64,000 bases of DNA from Liolophura sinensis (Eukaryota; Mollusca; Polyplacophora; Chitonida; Chitonidae). Position numbers and translations under genes: made by a program. Positions 12,582-24,500 of this stretch are shown here, one piece after another. Positions within the stretch are counted from its first letter, which is position 1. Each line of letters opens with the position of its first letter. The stretch is taken from assembly GCF_032854445.1 (NCBI RefSeq), contig NC_088307.1:18922017-18986016 (forward strand). The letters run 5' to 3'. The notes under the pieces were generated by a model that made no database searches, was not told the DNA's origin, and saw nothing but the letters and a program-made list of their open reading frames with translations.

Positions 12582-13382
12582 AGAATATTTGTTATGTATG
12601 TGATGGCTTTAAAGAGTCTGCACTGGACAATTTTTTGCAAAAAAAATGTCCCCATTCGGTGGTCAAATCAAACTTTACTGGTTTTCGGTAAATGTCAGTC
12701 TCGAATCTGTACTATTTGTACTGCTGAATGATCGGCAAGTTTTGTTTTATAGATTTTAGGAATTGCATGACCTATTGTAAATGGTAGGACACCCAGAGAC
12801 AAGGCCAATGTTTTGTGAAAGCTAATTTTTTTGGTTACTCTAAAATATCAGCAAAAATTCGATTAAAACACGCCGATTGTTTTTAGCCAAAAATCTCTGC
12901 TAGAGCCTCTTAATTTTAACAGTGACACAACTATATCTATAAAAGTCCCTGGCACTGTGGATGCAAAATTACATTTATATAGTAAGGAAAGCTTGATTGA
13001 TTTTCTGAAGTGAGAAAATTTTGCTTAAATCCAGAAGAAATCACAAAAATCTTAAACTGGTGTAAGTGAGTGCGTAAAATCTGATCGAAATTTTGAAAAA
13101 GATAATCTTGTGACTGTAAAACACCGATTGAATCAAATAACTGCATTCTTTTTGAACCCTTTATTTTCAATAATATGAACATGTTTTTAGTTTGTTTCAT
13201 TTTATATTGAAGGCGAATCTTCTGTAGGCCTACTTTTATAACTTTCTCACTTCAAGCTGAGAGATAAAGAACCTCAAATAAACTGCTAGATAATAAAACT
13301 ATAGAACCTTGAAAATTTATGACTTCATATTAACATAGTGTTCATATGTTTCAGATGTTTGTATTGTATGTAATTTAAATAT

Positions 13383-13388
13383 AATAAA
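13383..13388 (+). terminator. Candidate poly(A) signal AATAAA for SCAI
   Basis: AATAAA followed within about 40 bases by T-rich sequence. It is the last strong signal before a TA-rich stretch and intergenic SINE debris. Confidence 0.4.
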
Positions 13389-13469
13389 CATTGTGGTTCA
13401 ATGGAAATTTCTTCTCCTACTGTTCAAGTCTTATGTTACCTTTTTTCCCCCTTCATCTGAAGTATATAA

Positions 13470-13510
13470 ATAATATAATATATATATATAATATATATAT
13501 ATTTATATTA
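13470..13510. repeat. TA-rich microsatellite
   Basis: ATATATATATAATATATATA-type alternation downstream of the presumed SCAI 3' end. Confidence 0.85.
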
Positions 13511-13749
13511 CGAACATAATGTTTTGGTATAACTGTGAATTTTAAATGTGCTCCCATCGAAGGGTTACTATTATGCCACACATAACAATACCCCAGTGCA
13601 GTCTGTGCAGTGATCCACATTATTTCCAAACCATACTTCGATCCTCACATTATTGTATATGGTGTTTGATACTCTTTGTTATCCATTTTAACTATAAATA
13701 AATTACGTGTATGTATCTCACGGTGTGTCAGTTGTATTTCTTTTAATTG

Positions 13750-13904
13750 GTTATTCCGTACGTGGGAAGGTGTGGCAACAACCTGCAGATGGTCGTGGGT
13801 TTCCCCCAAGCTGTGCCCGGTTTCCACCCACCATAATGCTGGCCGAGGTCGTATAAGTGAAATATTCTTGAGTACGGCGTAAAACACCAATCAAATAAAT
13901 AAAT
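13750..13904 (+). mobile_element. 5'-truncated family-1 SINE, intergenic
   Basis: Starts near CCGTACGTGGGAAGGTGTGG, tail CACCAATCAAATAAATAAAT intact. Confidence 0.88.
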
Positions 13905-16141
13905 AATTGGTTATTTTTAGCTCACATGTACAAAATGCAGGCATATACATGTACCAATGCCCTGTCATACCCAGGGCATTGGCGTCCAATATAAAGTCAA
14001 ATCTGCGCTAAGGTAAACATTATGCGTACCAGCATAAAAAGTACTGTAACGTACAAAATTCACGACTAAGTTCCTTCGGTGTTAAAATCAGTGTTATGGT
14101 AATTATTGAAAGGGTGGCGCATAAAACTAAGGGATGTGTTGAGCTCTCGTTTTGCACACGTAATGCACAATAATAGGGGGTGGCAGGGTACTATCATTGA
14201 TGTCTTTTGTGTGTTTTTGTTACAACAAATTACAAAATCTCTGATCTTCGCATTTCTTTTTATGTATAAGAATCCATAGTAAGGTAAATGTTTGGGTACG
14301 AAGGCTGAAGGTATGTACTCGTGTCTCCAACATTTAAGCCACCTCATCTGCCGTGGGGCCATTATTTAAAGAAGGGATGAAAATTTTCACCTGATCAGCT
14401 ATTTCAGCTGATTTCAAAGAAAACATGAAAGGCTTTGTTTCTATTTTCTGCTATGGAGTATATGATGTGGCCCAGAATGTAAAAGTACGAAAAAACGTTT
14501 CTCAGCTTTCTCCTTGTGGAGTAAAAATGTCTTTAAACTAGTTTTCCCCTAGGCGCCCCAGCGGTCAGGCTCAAAATAAGTAGTCTGCTGTCGTGATGGT
14601 AATAGCTGTCTAAGTAAAGAACTTTGTTTGGGGGAGAGTCCGCTATGTTGATCCTGCATTCACAGTAAGGCCATTGATGTCAAATTGGGATCAGCTAGGA
14701 CCCCTTGCAACAAGATGGGAAATTGTCCCCCTGTCGCTCAGGTTGATTGTCATAGTGACAGATCATCTTCAAAATGAGGCAAAGGCTTCCCCGGTATGCA
14801 GTTGAAGTTATGTAACAGTTGTAGTGGATCAAATTGGCCAAGCTAAAATATTCGCTTCTAACTATCAGCCTACTATATGACAGTAAATGCATAGGATAAC
14901 ATTCTTTTCTGTCTAATGTTGGTATTTTAAACAAATTCTGTTTTATGAATTATACCTCAAATATATGATGGAGTCTTGATTAGACATTTATTACAAAGCT
15001 AAACTGATAAACAGGTGCCCCACTTCTCAATGTAATAGTACGATATGCTGTTAGCCATAAGTGAATGGGGTTGAGCTTTCAATCTCAATGGCATATATAT
15101 AGCTTGACAATATATGTAGAAATTAAAGAAAGAATTTCTTCTGTGGATTAAATTACCTGACAGACAATTTGCCCCGAATATAACAAACTTGTGGGAGAAA
15201 TTCTGTCTGGCATGTCAGGAAGTGTCACAGTTAATTGCCAAAGGCAAGTGGTTTACTCTTAGCATTATTGTTAATGTTTACTTCAACTGTAGAATCTGAC
15301 CTTGGATGTGGATGGTAAATTCAGCATTAAAAACCACTATCTAATAGCTAAGATGATATCCTCAAATGTACCAAGACTTACAAAAAACATTTCAGCTGAT
15401 TGTATCTAGATCTGCACCCTTTTTACTTTTACATGCATATTTGATTCAGAATACTATCTCTAAAACCCGCTATTCCATAAATTGTTCTTTACTGTACAAA
15501 TTTCATTGAAACTTGAAATTTGTACACTGAAGCTTGTACCATAACAAGTAATGGACAGATACCAAACCATCTGTTTTAGTTTTTGTTTTATTTACAAGCA
15601 AATGTCTTCAAAACTGTACACATTTATACAAGAACAAAAGCAAAGTAACATACAATGTTAACATGAAGAGCTGAATCAAAAACAATATTGCTTTCTGAAC
15701 TGCAATTTAAATATGAAAAGGAAGGTTTCCACAAGGGGATGTAACTGGGACAGGAGATTATTACAGCTTGATCAGCCAAGCACAATCAGCTCTAAAAGAT
15801 GACAACCATGTATGAAGTGCACCATGTCCATTATGAAGTCAGCTGTGTACCAGTGATTGGGGAATATTGTGGGAATAATTCTGCTGTATCACTGAAATTT
15901 AACACCGCATTTAACAATATTTCACACGGCGTAAACCAACGACCTTTCTCTGATAGCTGACAAACTTACTGACATAGAAGAGGTTTTGTTGTTAATGCGA
16001 GAACACCTAGTTAAATCATAAATAATGAACTATGGACACAGACCTCCTCAAAACTCTAAAACAAACAAAGCTGATTTGAATAGAGGGGAAGTCATAAATA
16101 ATTCCCCTGATATATGCCTGAAAATAATAGCATCTCCCACG

Positions 16142-16326
16142 GGGTTCGCTGTCCCTCTACAGAGGGAAGCAAATCTTGCAACTTGTATTACAGCAATGCC
16201 CTCCTCATGAATAATTATAATATAACTGAAATCACTGGTATTAGTAGCCAAATTCATATTGGTAAAGAGCACTGCTGTTTTAAGACTAGCAAGATTTGTC
16301 CCCCTTTGTAGAGGGCCAGAGAACCC
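16142..16326. mobile_element. 185-bp element with about 38-bp terminal inverted repeats
   Basis: GGGTTCGCTGTCCCTCTACA followed by GAGGGAAGCAAATCTTGC on the left; the right end GCAAGATTTGTCCCCCTTTG then TAGAGGGCCAGAGAACCC is its reverse complement with a few changes. It lies in the presumed BAG6 3' flank. Confidence 0.78.
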
Positions 16327-18481
16327 TATTTATAAATAATCCTTTGGCTATCCCTCCTGTGTGTATTCAAAAGGGCCTCTATTTTCCATGAACAAGCTAT
16401 AACACTATATGTAACTTGTCTTAAAAGACCCCCAGTCCCTAAAACTAAAGCCTTTAACCTGCATTTGCAAACTCTTACCACATAATGCAAGATGTTATCA
16501 CTCCATTCTCAGATGACCAAGGTTGAAAGTACATCAGAAGACGAAAAAAAAAACAACAATGTAATTGATAGATCCGAAAGGAATTTAGGGATGGAGCCAT
16601 TTCCATTACGGCGAGGACAAAAAATCTAAAAACACACACACAAAAAAAACACTGTAAGGCTTTAGAGTGGCAGACAATGAGTTTCAATCTAAAGTAATTT
16701 GTTGACCAGTACAAAGTTATCTCCCTTCAATGCATTCTGCGTTGCATCGATCAGTTGAACTTTCTAAGCTATGGCACCAAACTCGAGACTTTCCACCAGT
16801 AATTACACTAAGATTCATCAGAACATTCCACAGAGTTTCAAACTGTCCGTGAGAAAAAAAACAAAAAAAAAAAACTCAACAAAACATTTAAAAAGAAATC
16901 ATATTTAAATAAGAAGTTGACTTGTTTTCATGGAAACTACTTCATCCACACAAAATCATAACTGTTTACATAACGTTTACATACATAAAACAACTTTTAT
17001 ACATGTCTGGCTCAAAAGTTGTAGATTCCACTCCTGTCGAACAAAACGCACATGGAATTCGAAACAGAACCAACCTGGAAAAACTAGCACAAACATCCAA
17101 CAGGGAATCGCCTTCCCCTAATTCCTCAACTTTTACGCATATAATATAATTTTAGCAGTCCAGTCAGAGTAATGCCTTCAGAATGTGCTCAAAAGAAACA
17201 ACCTGCAAACATGCAAAAAGGTCAATGAATTATAGTGCCAGTACCAAGAGCATGGGAACCTCCAGATACCTCCAACATGGTAGAGTGTGTAACGGACAAT
17301 GCTATCAGCATTGATGTTGATGGCCAAAGTCCCATCTCAACCTCTGAAGCGAAGCAGTTCTTCAAATAAAGTGTTGACATGCAAGACTGCTGCATCACAA
17401 AAAAGGTCAGGACTCTTACAAACTTTACAGCGAAGTGAGTTGTATTCAATACGAATAGGCTCTGACAGGCAAAACTTAGGCCAAAGGTGAGAGATATAAT
17501 ACTAAAGGATCATTCGCATACTTAATGTAATACTTTAATTCAAGTGTAGTGTGTTGTACACCCATGAATCCCCCACTTCTAAAGAGTGGATCTTTTATGT
17601 ATAAAACCAGTCAGAGATTGTTGTGATAATTTAGCTTCTGCCTAAAATCTTGTAAGCATTCCTAAGCCGGACAAGTATTGAAAACTCGTCTTCATGCCGA
17701 GATGAACAGAAAGAACTTCATGTTGCAAGAACTGAATTAGGGCCTTCAACCTCTAATTACAGTCTAATTACTAACCCTAGTTACAGTCAGCAAAAGGCTG
17801 TCTGAAAAGCTTGAGCTTTTCCATACGTAAAGACTTTGTTCTTCAATGAGCCCTTCTCAGATGTTTATTGTGAAAAGCTTGTTCTTCAATGAATTGATGT
17901 CTGTTAAGCACATGATAGCAACCTCCACTTTCAAATTTTCCCGTAAATATTGTCTGCATACTAACTTGCTTGTAAATCCTGGTGTTATGTCTCGCTGAAA
18001 TTTTCATCATATAAACTTTTCCTCATCTCAACAAATGCTGGGGAGTATTAATTCTAACTGTATTTCAAAACAGATATGGTCAGACAAATCACACTTGGGA
18101 TTATCAGTTCTGATAACACTGCACAAAAATTAAACTTGTGACCATGACTCAATTCTGATCCACCTTTCTAATGACAACTGGCTTGAAAAAAAACAACCTT
18201 CACACTTAGCTGTCTATCACACTTTCAAGTACAGCCCGAGTTATCAAATGTCACAAAACTGCCTGAATGCACTTCAACTTGGAAATTTCGGTCGACAAGA
18301 AATCGCGATGAAGAAGCGTACAAGGTCGTTACTGTTTTAACTTCTAAAGCCATATCGTATTTACCTTTCAGATAGTCTTAATTACTGTAGTGGGAAGTCC
18401 GGAATTCCTGATTACGAAATGTTCAGAACAACTTGGAGTATCATCCAATTACGCTGTACACATTGCTTTCCAGCTAACACA

Positions 18482-18487
18482 TTTATT
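18482..18487 (-). terminator. Candidate proximal poly(A) signal AATAAA for BAG6
   Basis: TTTATT on the + strand, 36 bases beyond the BAG6 stop codon at 18523-18525. A very short 3' UTR would result. A second candidate is at 15587-15592. Confidence 0.3.
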
Positions 18488-18522
18488 ACAATAATTCAGC
18501 TAACGTGAATAGTTCTACGGGG

Positions 18523-21500
18523 CTATTTCTTGTCCTGCTTGAAATATTCCTCTGAGTTCGGATATTTCTCGGAGCTAAAGTCTGTGTCCGTCTGAAGACG
18601 TGTTCGAATCATGCCCTCCACTTGACCTTGGAATGCCGTTTGTAAAGCACTGTCTTCAGATGCCTCAGCCACCATGTTCTCCAGGCTGCTGATTGGCTCG
18701 ACCCTCGCCGCGGCAACTGCCCTCTTCAACGCCTCAGGAATGAACTCTCCCTCTTGTGATAAATCCTCTCGAGGTTTGTCATCAGTCATCATCTTTAAAA
18801 AAACAGGCCATAGAACATGGTGAATAAAGCGAAAAGACAATACAGCAGAATAACTTGAGTTAGGGTTTTCATGATTTTTTTCTCACCACGATATGGCTGA
18901 AACATTGCCGATGTGGCATTAAGCCATAATCATTCATTCATTCATTCATGATTTTTTTACATTCTTTCCTCACAGCAAATGAACTATATTTAATGTGAAA
19001 TGTAATAGTTATTCGCTGACATCAATATCTCTTTAAGCTTTATACTTAATACACATTCATTTATTTAACTGGTATGTCTCCGTGGCCGAGGTGGTTAGCA
19101 CACAAACACAAAAGCAATGACCCACGAGCCTCTCACTTTGAGTTCAAGTCCTCTCCAGCTGCTGTACGTGGAAAGGTCTGCCAGCAACGTGAGGATGGTT
19201 GTGGGTTTCCTCAGGCTTTACCCGGCTTCCCCTTACCATAATGCTGGCCGCCTTCATGTATTTATTTGATTTATTTGATTGGTGTTTTACGACGTACTCA
19301 AGAATATTTCACTTATACAACAGTGGCCAGCAATATGGTGGGGGGAAACAGGGCAGAGCTCGGTGGACACCCTTGACTATCCGCAGGTTGATGGCAGACC
19401 TTCCTACATATGCCTTCATGTACATGAAATGCTCTTGATTACGGCGTAACTCCAATCAAATAAAAAAAAAAAAAAATTTTTTTAATTGGCGTATGACAGA
19501 ATATTTCTGATACACGACAACACCTATACATTTGGTGAGAGGAAACCAGGCAGAGATCTGAGGAAACGCACAACAGTTTGCAAGATGTTGGCAGGCCTTC
19601 CAATACTGGAGAGGAATCCAGCATAAGCTGGACAAAAGCTTACAGCTATCGAATGTGTGCATACTTAATGACACAGATTTACATAATGGTGGATGATAAT
19701 CTAACCTACTTCTGACCAATCAAACAATTCATGAGCCACAAAGCTGTACCTTTCTCCTCTTGGAGGGCAACCCATTGAGGTAGGCGTCGCTGTACGGACT
19801 CTGAGGGGCGTGTCTTCTCTGTCTCTCCACGTCAGCTGTTATGATTGGCACCCAATCCTGTGGGCAGCAAATCAGACCAGAGGTTAATGTGAATGATTGA
19901 AAAGCTCACTCCTTGGAAGTGGCAAATATGTATACAACTGTATTTGTATGGCTGTCCTTCCTTTTTAAATGAACAATAAAGGGAAGGAAAAATAATCACC
20001 AGACAACATTACTCAAATCTGTAGGTCGTCTTGAAAATATCTGACGAGAAAAGAAAGAAAAAGGAAAAAGCACAATTAAAAAACACCCCTCCAGCAAAAG
20101 CAGCTTTTTCTCAACATTTGGAAAGTTCACATACATATTTACTCAAAATCCTGAACAAATTCATGCAACATGAAAATAAAATTCACAATATTTTGAAGAC
20201 TTATGAAGTATTGTTCAGGTCAGGCCGTTTACACATATGAACTTCACCGCAGAAATTACGTTCAGGTCAGGCCGTTTACACGTATGAACTTCACCGCAGA
20301 AATTACGTTCAGGTCAGGCCGTTTACACGTATGAACTTCACCGCAGAAATTACGTTCAGGTCAGGCCGTTTACACGTATGAACTTCACCGCAGAAATTAC
20401 GTTCAGGTCAGGCCGTTTACACGTATGAACTTCACCGCAGAAATTACGCATAAAATCCTATGTAGATCAGATAACACCCTCTAATATCCAAAAAAATACA
20501 CTGCGTCTGCAGTCAGGGTTTTATGAAGTAATTTAGATATTGAAATTTGAACCTTTGAGTTATAAATACACAATAGAATTTTTTTAATTTCGTGTTTACG
20601 AGAGAGCCGCCACTGAAAAATTCAAAAAACGAATAAAAATCATCATTCTCAAAACCACCTTCATTTGCAAAAAAACAATTACTTCACAAAAGGTTCAGTC
20701 TAAAACTAGCATGAACTGAACAAGGTCTAGAAAACTGTTTTCAAGGCATAAAAGTTTGTCACTTAAAATGAGATGACTTTTTCTTATTTATAATTGACGT
20801 GGCTATATATTATTCAGAAATGAGGGGGCCTCCTTGGCTAGTTAGCATGCCAGCACAGGCCAATGACCCTCTCATCAATGCGGTTGTTGCCAGTTTAAGT
20901 CCAGCTCATGCTGGCTTCCTTCCCGGGAGTACGTGGGAAGGTCTGTCAACAACCTGCGAATGGTTGTGGGTTTCACCCCAGGCTCTGCCCGGTTTCCTCC
21001 CACCATAATGCTTGCTGCCTTTGTAAAAGTGAAATATTCTTGAGTATGGCGTAAAACACCAATCAAAATTAAATAAGTAAACATTCAGAAATGGGAACTA
21101 TTTTTGGGAGAAGAGAGTACTAACAGCTGGTACAAGATTGTGCCAGTCTTCTTGCCTCACCCCGGCGGCCGAGACGTTAGCTGTGGAACTGGCGGGGGAG
21201 GCTTCCGAGGCTCGGGTGCGTGCATTCTGGGAAGGTTGGCCGGTGGAGGAGGTCACATTGCCCTGAGCTGACGGAGGCGCTCCGGGGCAGTCTACTTCCA
21301 TTGCCTGTTGTGTGAAACATAATGGTGTATTCAGTTATGGATTTGATTGATATTTATTGCTGTACTAAAGACTTTCTGCACAAATACAATGGCTATCAAT
21401 GAAGAAACCTGATTGCCCTTAATAAATGACTACCTCTCCACCATGTCCGCTCCTTGTTGTGTGGCCTGACAAGTGGGTGAGAAAAAAATAGAATTTATTA

Positions 21501-24500
21501 CAGCTGTCCAAAATGTACACTTTGGAGGCAAATAAATGTCACAAAATATTAAATGTAGTGTTGAAACTTATATTTTCCATGCTGGCTTCCTCTCCAGCCG
21601 CATGTGGAAACGTCTGCCAGCAACCTTCGGATGGTCATGGGTTTCCCCCTGGCTTTGCCCAGTTTCCTCCCACCATAATGCTAGCTGCTGTCGTATAAGT
21701 GAAATATTCTTGAGTGCGGCGTAAAACGCCAATCAAATAAATAAATAAATACATTTTCCAAGCAGGATACATCCCTTCAACATGTTTTCTTAACATCAAC
21801 ACACTTCAGAATCTCAGACAAACCGAGTAGCTACGTCATGGATGAAGTTTTAGGCCAAGTAAATTAATTCTGTATTGATTTCACTGGGGTTTACTGCTGT
21901 ACAAGTGAACTGTAAACAAAATGATTTTTTTCTCATAAAAATATATATAAAACTATAGACCTTTCACTAAATGGTGGCAGATTCAGTCCATATTATACTT
22001 TGTAACTTCGCCAACAATGACATAATCATGCAGAAGTTCTACATATATATGCGTGACATGCCGCATACATGACATACACAACAGTGCACAGAATTTCATG
22101 TCATTGTATATGGCGTCCAGCTGAAACAATGGGATTTACCCTAGATGACCTAAAATTTCGCCCATGAAAATGCATTTTTACAGGTAAATAAATGTTACAA
22201 TATATTATTTTGACGCTGAAAGTTACAATTTTGCAGCAGAATACCTAAAAACACCCTTCTAAAATCAATGGAACCCTCAGAATTTGAAAAAACTGGCCAA
22301 GTTAGTCATACACAAAACTTATGGTCATTTCGGGTACTTATAGGTTTAAAGAACAGGTCACAAATACGCAATTCTAAACCTCTGCCTACCTCAGGGCTTC
22401 TGACCACAGGTGCTGACACAGGTCTCTGGGCTGTTCTTATTGGTCCGCTGTCCTGGACTCTCTGCGTCGATGTCACAGTGGATTCGTCCCGACTGTCGAC
22501 CGTTGACGACACTGGCGTGACCTCAGGTGAGTTTTCAACCACGTACTGACGTACAGAGTCTTCACTGATGTTTACCGTGTTGGAAATATTGGAAAGTTGT
22601 TGTGACGACATGCCAACCATCCACTGCTGTATCATGGGATTGATGCCAGCAGTCTCTCGACGCTTAATCAGATGAAAACTTCAGGTTAGAAAACTGGACA
22701 GAGGTTTGTGCATCAGATAGGTCTAAATTCTTGTGCATCAGATAGGTCTAAATTCTTGTGCATCAGATAGGTCTAAATTCTTGTGCATCAGATAGGTCTA
22801 AATTCTTGTGCATCAGATAGGTCTAAATTCAGTAAAGTTGTAACGGATATTCTTCTACGCACAATTTGGTCAGAACGTGTCCAGATCGTTATTTTTACGA
22901 TATATCCAATTGTATATCTGCACCTAGTTTCCTCCAGCCATATTAAACCAGATCACCATCATTTGAGTGAAAAATTTTTAAGCACCATGTTAAATACCAA
23001 TCAATGAATAAATTGATCAAACTGTCACCGCTGCTAAAATCACTCATTGTAAACCTTGCTGACAAAATGCTCGTCAAAATCTCACCAATCTTTCTTGAAC
23101 GATTCTTTCGAAAGCAGACATTCCACCAGTCAAGCAGTATCTGCCCAAGACGATGAACTCTCCTAAGATACGACGACAACAGTCCATGAGCTCAGGGCCA
23201 AAGCTTGGGTCATCCGCTGCAAACAAAGAAAGACAGCTTTGACTCTTTTTGTCCTTTTCTATTTACAGCAAACTGTGGGTCTATCAACTGCATAGAAAAC
23301 AAAGATTTTGCTAACAGTGATCAGTTTTTTTTGTTTGATTTGTTTTACTTATAGGAAATTCATATATATATCAAACTATTTAATCATATTTCCAGGTAAT
23401 ATTTCCAATGGTTAAGATGAAGATTACTTGCATTTTCAATTTCCTCTATTTAGAGAAATAAAAAAGAAATTCCAAAAAATATTTAAAGGTACAACCTTGC
23501 AAGTCTTACTGCACTTTTAGAGGCAACAGACCATTGTTTTTTTCTTTGTATGACTGAATGTTTGTGGTTACGAAAAGAGGATCTTTTTGTAGTAGGCTGT
23601 CGACAATGCCATTGCATTTATAGTGCTGCCTCACTGGAGCACCAAGCCATAGACACAAGACATGATGGCTGAATCAGTCTTGGTGTACTGATATCCAGCA
23701 AAACACGGGGGGGGGGGGGGGGGGGGGCCCATTTTACAAAGCGATTTCTGGCTTTAGCCTAAAATTATAACACAAATTTTCACTCTCAAATTTTGCCAGC
23801 AAATCTAGGGAATTTTGACCATTGGTTCTTCACAGTGGCAGGACAATTTCAGCAAAGTTTCAGCAGCAAGCCTCAAAAATTTCGTTTAGTGAAGACAATT
23901 GAAGTTCTGGGATTTGACCCAAAATAGTTTTGTGAAACAATTCCCAGTACCAGCACAATGCTCCAAGCATGACTGAAAGTTGTAGTCCTCAGTATGACCT
24001 GACGTGGGATTGAACCTGGTTCTCCAGCTAAGGAAGCATACACTCCAGCCCATGCAGCCTGGACTCACCTCTACTCCTCATGATCAGATGAATCAATGTC
24101 ACCAGCTGCTGACGGGTGAAGTTGTTGATTGTCCCTATCACATCAATATCTGTACGGACACTAGATCCCTCCTGACAAAAGCAAAAGTCAAATCGTACTG
24201 CTTTGTTTAAAACTTGTATCCGGATTTATGTCACCTGAGCCCCGAGGTCACAAAGCAATCTCAAACTTCATTTAAAATTTCAAATAACTTTAAAACTATT
24301 ATTTCTTAGGTAACATTGCTTGACAACATAAATTCTTGGTAACAAATTTCACCTAAAATAACAGAAAGCATCCTACAAAGTATAATGATTGAAATTTTGA
24401 CTTCAGGCTTTTGAGATAGCTTCGTCATCCGGAGGCCTGAACTAAATGTACGCTTTCATTGTACTTCTGTTTATATTTTGTCAGATTAACAATATAATCC

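Larger units (their letters stand above)
8449..13405 (+). other. Probable long 3' UTR of SCAI
   Basis: No conserved coding signal was found on either strand after the SCAI stop. The stretch is T-rich on the + strand, has several ACAACA clusters near 8518-8812, and carries an AU-rich run of overlapping ATTTA motifs at about 11757-11784. A 3' SINE fragment lies at 12432-12581. A good AATAAA at 13383 followed by T-rich sequence makes an end near 13.4 kb plausible, and vertebrate SCAI also has a long 3' UTR. The extent is inferred; earlier AATAAA sites (for example around 11090-11108) could be used instead. Confidence 0.5.
13406..15586. other. Intergenic region between convergent SCAI and BAG6
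   Basis: Holds an alternating TA tract at about 13470-13510 and a 5'-truncated SINE at 13750-13904. The rest is unique AT-rich sequence in which I see no coding exon, RNA gene or repeat I can name. Confidence 0.5.
15587..18522 (-). other. Possible long 3' UTR or downstream flank of BAG6
   Basis: Two reverse-strand AATAAA signals bracket this stretch: one at 18482-18487, only 36 bases past the BAG6 stop, and one at 15587-15592. If the distal one is used the 3' UTR is about 2.9 kb. A hairpin element (16142-16326) and a MITE fragment near 17152-17220 lie within. No conserved coding signal was seen. Which site is used cannot be told from sequence. Confidence 0.35.
18523..19857 (-). other. BAG6: BAG6 exons 21-22: nuclear localisation motif and BAG-like domain
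   Basis: Exon 21 (19750-19857, 36 codons) begins DWVPIITADVERQRR and ends SDAYLNGLPSKRRK, against human EWVPIIQQDIQSQRK...SDAYLSGMPAKRRK. KRRK is the known human nuclear localisation signal position. Exon 22 (18523-18792) has EALKRAVAAARVEPISSLEN and ends YPNSEEYFKQDKK. In human this C-terminal part binds UBL4A and GET4. Confidence 0.93.

Noticed and set aside
20213-20447. Regular repeats resembling a CRISPR array
   Set aside because: Copies abut without variable spacers and the host is an animal; it is an intronic minisatellite.
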